Below, piece after piece: positions 63,095 to 64,000 of a stretch of DNA of 64,000 bases. The first letter of the stretch is position 1. The number at the start of each line of letters is the position of its first letter. Source of the stretch: Aeromonas jandaei (GTDB lineage: Bacteria; Pseudomonadota; Gammaproteobacteria; Enterobacterales; Aeromonadaceae); contig NZ_CP149571.1 of NCBI RefSeq assembly GCF_037890695.1, forward strand, positions 3,998,001-4,062,000, given 5' to 3'. A model generated the notes under the pieces. That model saw nothing but the letters and a program-made list of their open reading frames with translations, did not search any database and was not told where the DNA came from. The position numbers and the translations under genes are program-made.

Positions 63095-64000
63095 AAAAGA
63101 CCTCCTGCCATCAGCACCAGCCAAAGCGGATCAACACTGCCGCCACCTCCCCCACCGCCAGAACTACCAGAGCTGACAGTGGTAGTGCTTCCTGTCGAAC
63201 TATCGGAAGCTGAGCTCGCCCGCGTCGCCGCATTGAGAGCAAAAAAGATATTGTCGCTGCAAGAGAGCCGCAGCAAGGCCCCGCTCGCCAAAGGTGTTGG
63301 CAAAGTAATGCTGGCCGAGCCACTATTCGGTACACCGGCCACCAGCGTAGTCCAGTTGCTGCCGCTATCCTGGGTCAGGGCCACATCCACTTTCTGACAG
63401 TTGATAGGCGCCTGATTCGTTCCCGCCACATTCCAGCTCAACGTCTGGGTTGCACCAGCAACCATCTTGCCAGCAAGGGGAGCCGTGATGGCGAAAATGG
63501 CCCCGGTGTTGACCACTTGTACTACCATCTCGTCGCTGCTGACAGCCCCTTGGCCATCACGCACCGCAAGGCGAAAGTGAAGGTCACGACTAGTGGTTGG
63601 CCAGGCCTCACCCCTGGCAAGCACACCCGCAATGAGTGAACTCATCGCAGGCAAGCTGCGGCTGGGGGATTGGGTTGGCGACAACATGCGAAACAGCGGG
63701 CGTGAACCGTCATCCACCATGGTGGCAGCTCCGGTAGATGCAGTGCCGAGATCGAGCTCCTCCCAGCTGTAGCTCAGCGGGTTGCCATCAAGATCCACCG
63801 CACTGCCGCTCAGGGTGAAAGCGGTGTTGGCGGGAATCACCCGATCCACGCCAGCATCCACGACCGGGGCATTGTTGGAGAGCACCAGATTGGTTCCACA
63901 AGATGGCTGCGAGGCCATCTTGGTGCGGATCTGCTCTATCGACTTGCTGTGAAAGAAAGGAGAGCTGTTGCTCTGCAGATCTTCATCTCCACAGATCCCG
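63073..64000 (-). CDS. Zinc metalloprotease-type exoprotein, C-terminal part with GlyGly-CTERM tail (5' end outside window)
   Basis: The reading frame is open from the right edge. The first visible residues (GICGDEDLQSNSSPFFHSKS) resemble the end of a reprolysin-like metalloprotease domain. A PKD/cadherin-like beta-domain follows (VDAGVDRVIPANTAFTLSGS, AVDLDGNPLSYSWEE), then a second beta-sandwich-like region. The tail has a Gly-rich run after SSGS, one hydrophobic helix (PLWLVLMAGGLLW) and a basic end, the GlyGly-CTERM signal. Such proteins are exported by type II secretion and processed by rhombosortase. The active site is outside the window, so the protease call is inference. Confidence 0.75.
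   Translation of the reverse strand, partial: GICGDEDLQSNSSPFFHSKSIEQIRTKMASQPSCGTNLVLSNNAPVVDAGVDRVIPANTAFTLSGSAVDLDGNPLSYSWEELDLGTASTGAATMVDDGSRPLFRMLSPTQSPSRSLPAMSSLIAGVLARGEAWPTTSRDLHFRLAVRDGQGAVSSDEMVVQVVNTGAIFAITAPLAGKMVAGATQTLSWNVAGTNQAPINCQKVDVALTQDSGSNWTTLVAGVPNSGSASITLPTPLASGALLRLSCSDNIFFALNAATRASSASDSSTGSTTTVSSGSSGGGGGGGSVDPLWLVLMAGGLLWRRRCA

Overview
The window reads as a chromosomal segment of an Aeromonas-like gammaproteobacterium. It is GC-rich, its housekeeping genes (fadE, ruvC, rluE-nudJ-mnmA-hflD-purB, roxA, pdxH) look like enteric/Aeromonas orthologues, and the type III secretion genes follow the asc/acr/aop plan of Aeromonas and Pseudomonas. I cannot name the species from sequence alone. 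No rRNA, tRNA, insertion sequence, integrase or CRISPR array was seen.

Region 1 (1-1830): the 3' end of fadE and a single ruvC, each closed by a strong terminator; ruvA and ruvB are not in the window.

Region 2 (1893-32131): a complete Ysc/Psc-type type III secretion system (T3SS) of about 30 kb. From left to right it holds a chaperone plus ExoU-like patatin phospholipase pair (spcU, exoU); exsD-ascBCDEFGHIJKL; the exsC-exsE-exsB...exsA regulatory genes; the translocator and export block aopN-acr1-acr2-ascX-ascY-ascV-acrR-acrG-acrV-acrH-aopB-aopD; the divergent ascN-U block; and a chaperone plus putative zinc-metalloprotease effector with a HEFGH motif and an anthrax-lethal-factor-like C-terminal Glu motif. 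By hand I find seven ExsA-type promoters: a 25-nt A-rich/GnC/TGnnA box followed by a -10 element, with a constant 20-nt gap in six of the seven. They link both effector cassettes and every apparatus operon to one ExsA/ExsC/ExsD/ExsE circuit. acrR (lcrR/pcrR) carries an in-frame stop at a conserved Trp codon.

Region 3 (32280-42134): a secreted helical-repeat-like protein with a DUF3142-like protein; the malY-malX operon and divergent malI with an intact MalI operator; then small scattered genes (zinc-ribbon protein, SIS-domain protein, P-loop kinase-like protein, APH-like protein) and short palindromic repeats.

Region 4 (42769-47882): sugar uptake. It holds a fructose-type PTS IIABC protein, a UhpT hexose-phosphate antiporter with a 3' frameshift and a CRP-like site, a lone PTS IIB, and a fused protein with a degenerate HPr-like domain and a IIA domain.

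Region 5 (48001-54164): rluE, nudJ, mnmA, hflD, purB and roxA, in conserved enteric order.

Region 6 (54232-58531): a GntR/UTRA regulator divergent from an operon of ADP-ribosylglycohydrolase, NCS1 permease and PfkB kinase. It resembles E. coli yegTUVW but has a different transporter, and its promoter carries tandem direct repeats.

Region 7 (58699-64000): a small unknown protein, two acetyltransferase-type proteins, a glutathione S-transferase, pdxH, a small lipoprotein and the 3' end of a metalloprotease gene ending in a GlyGly-CTERM sorting tail.
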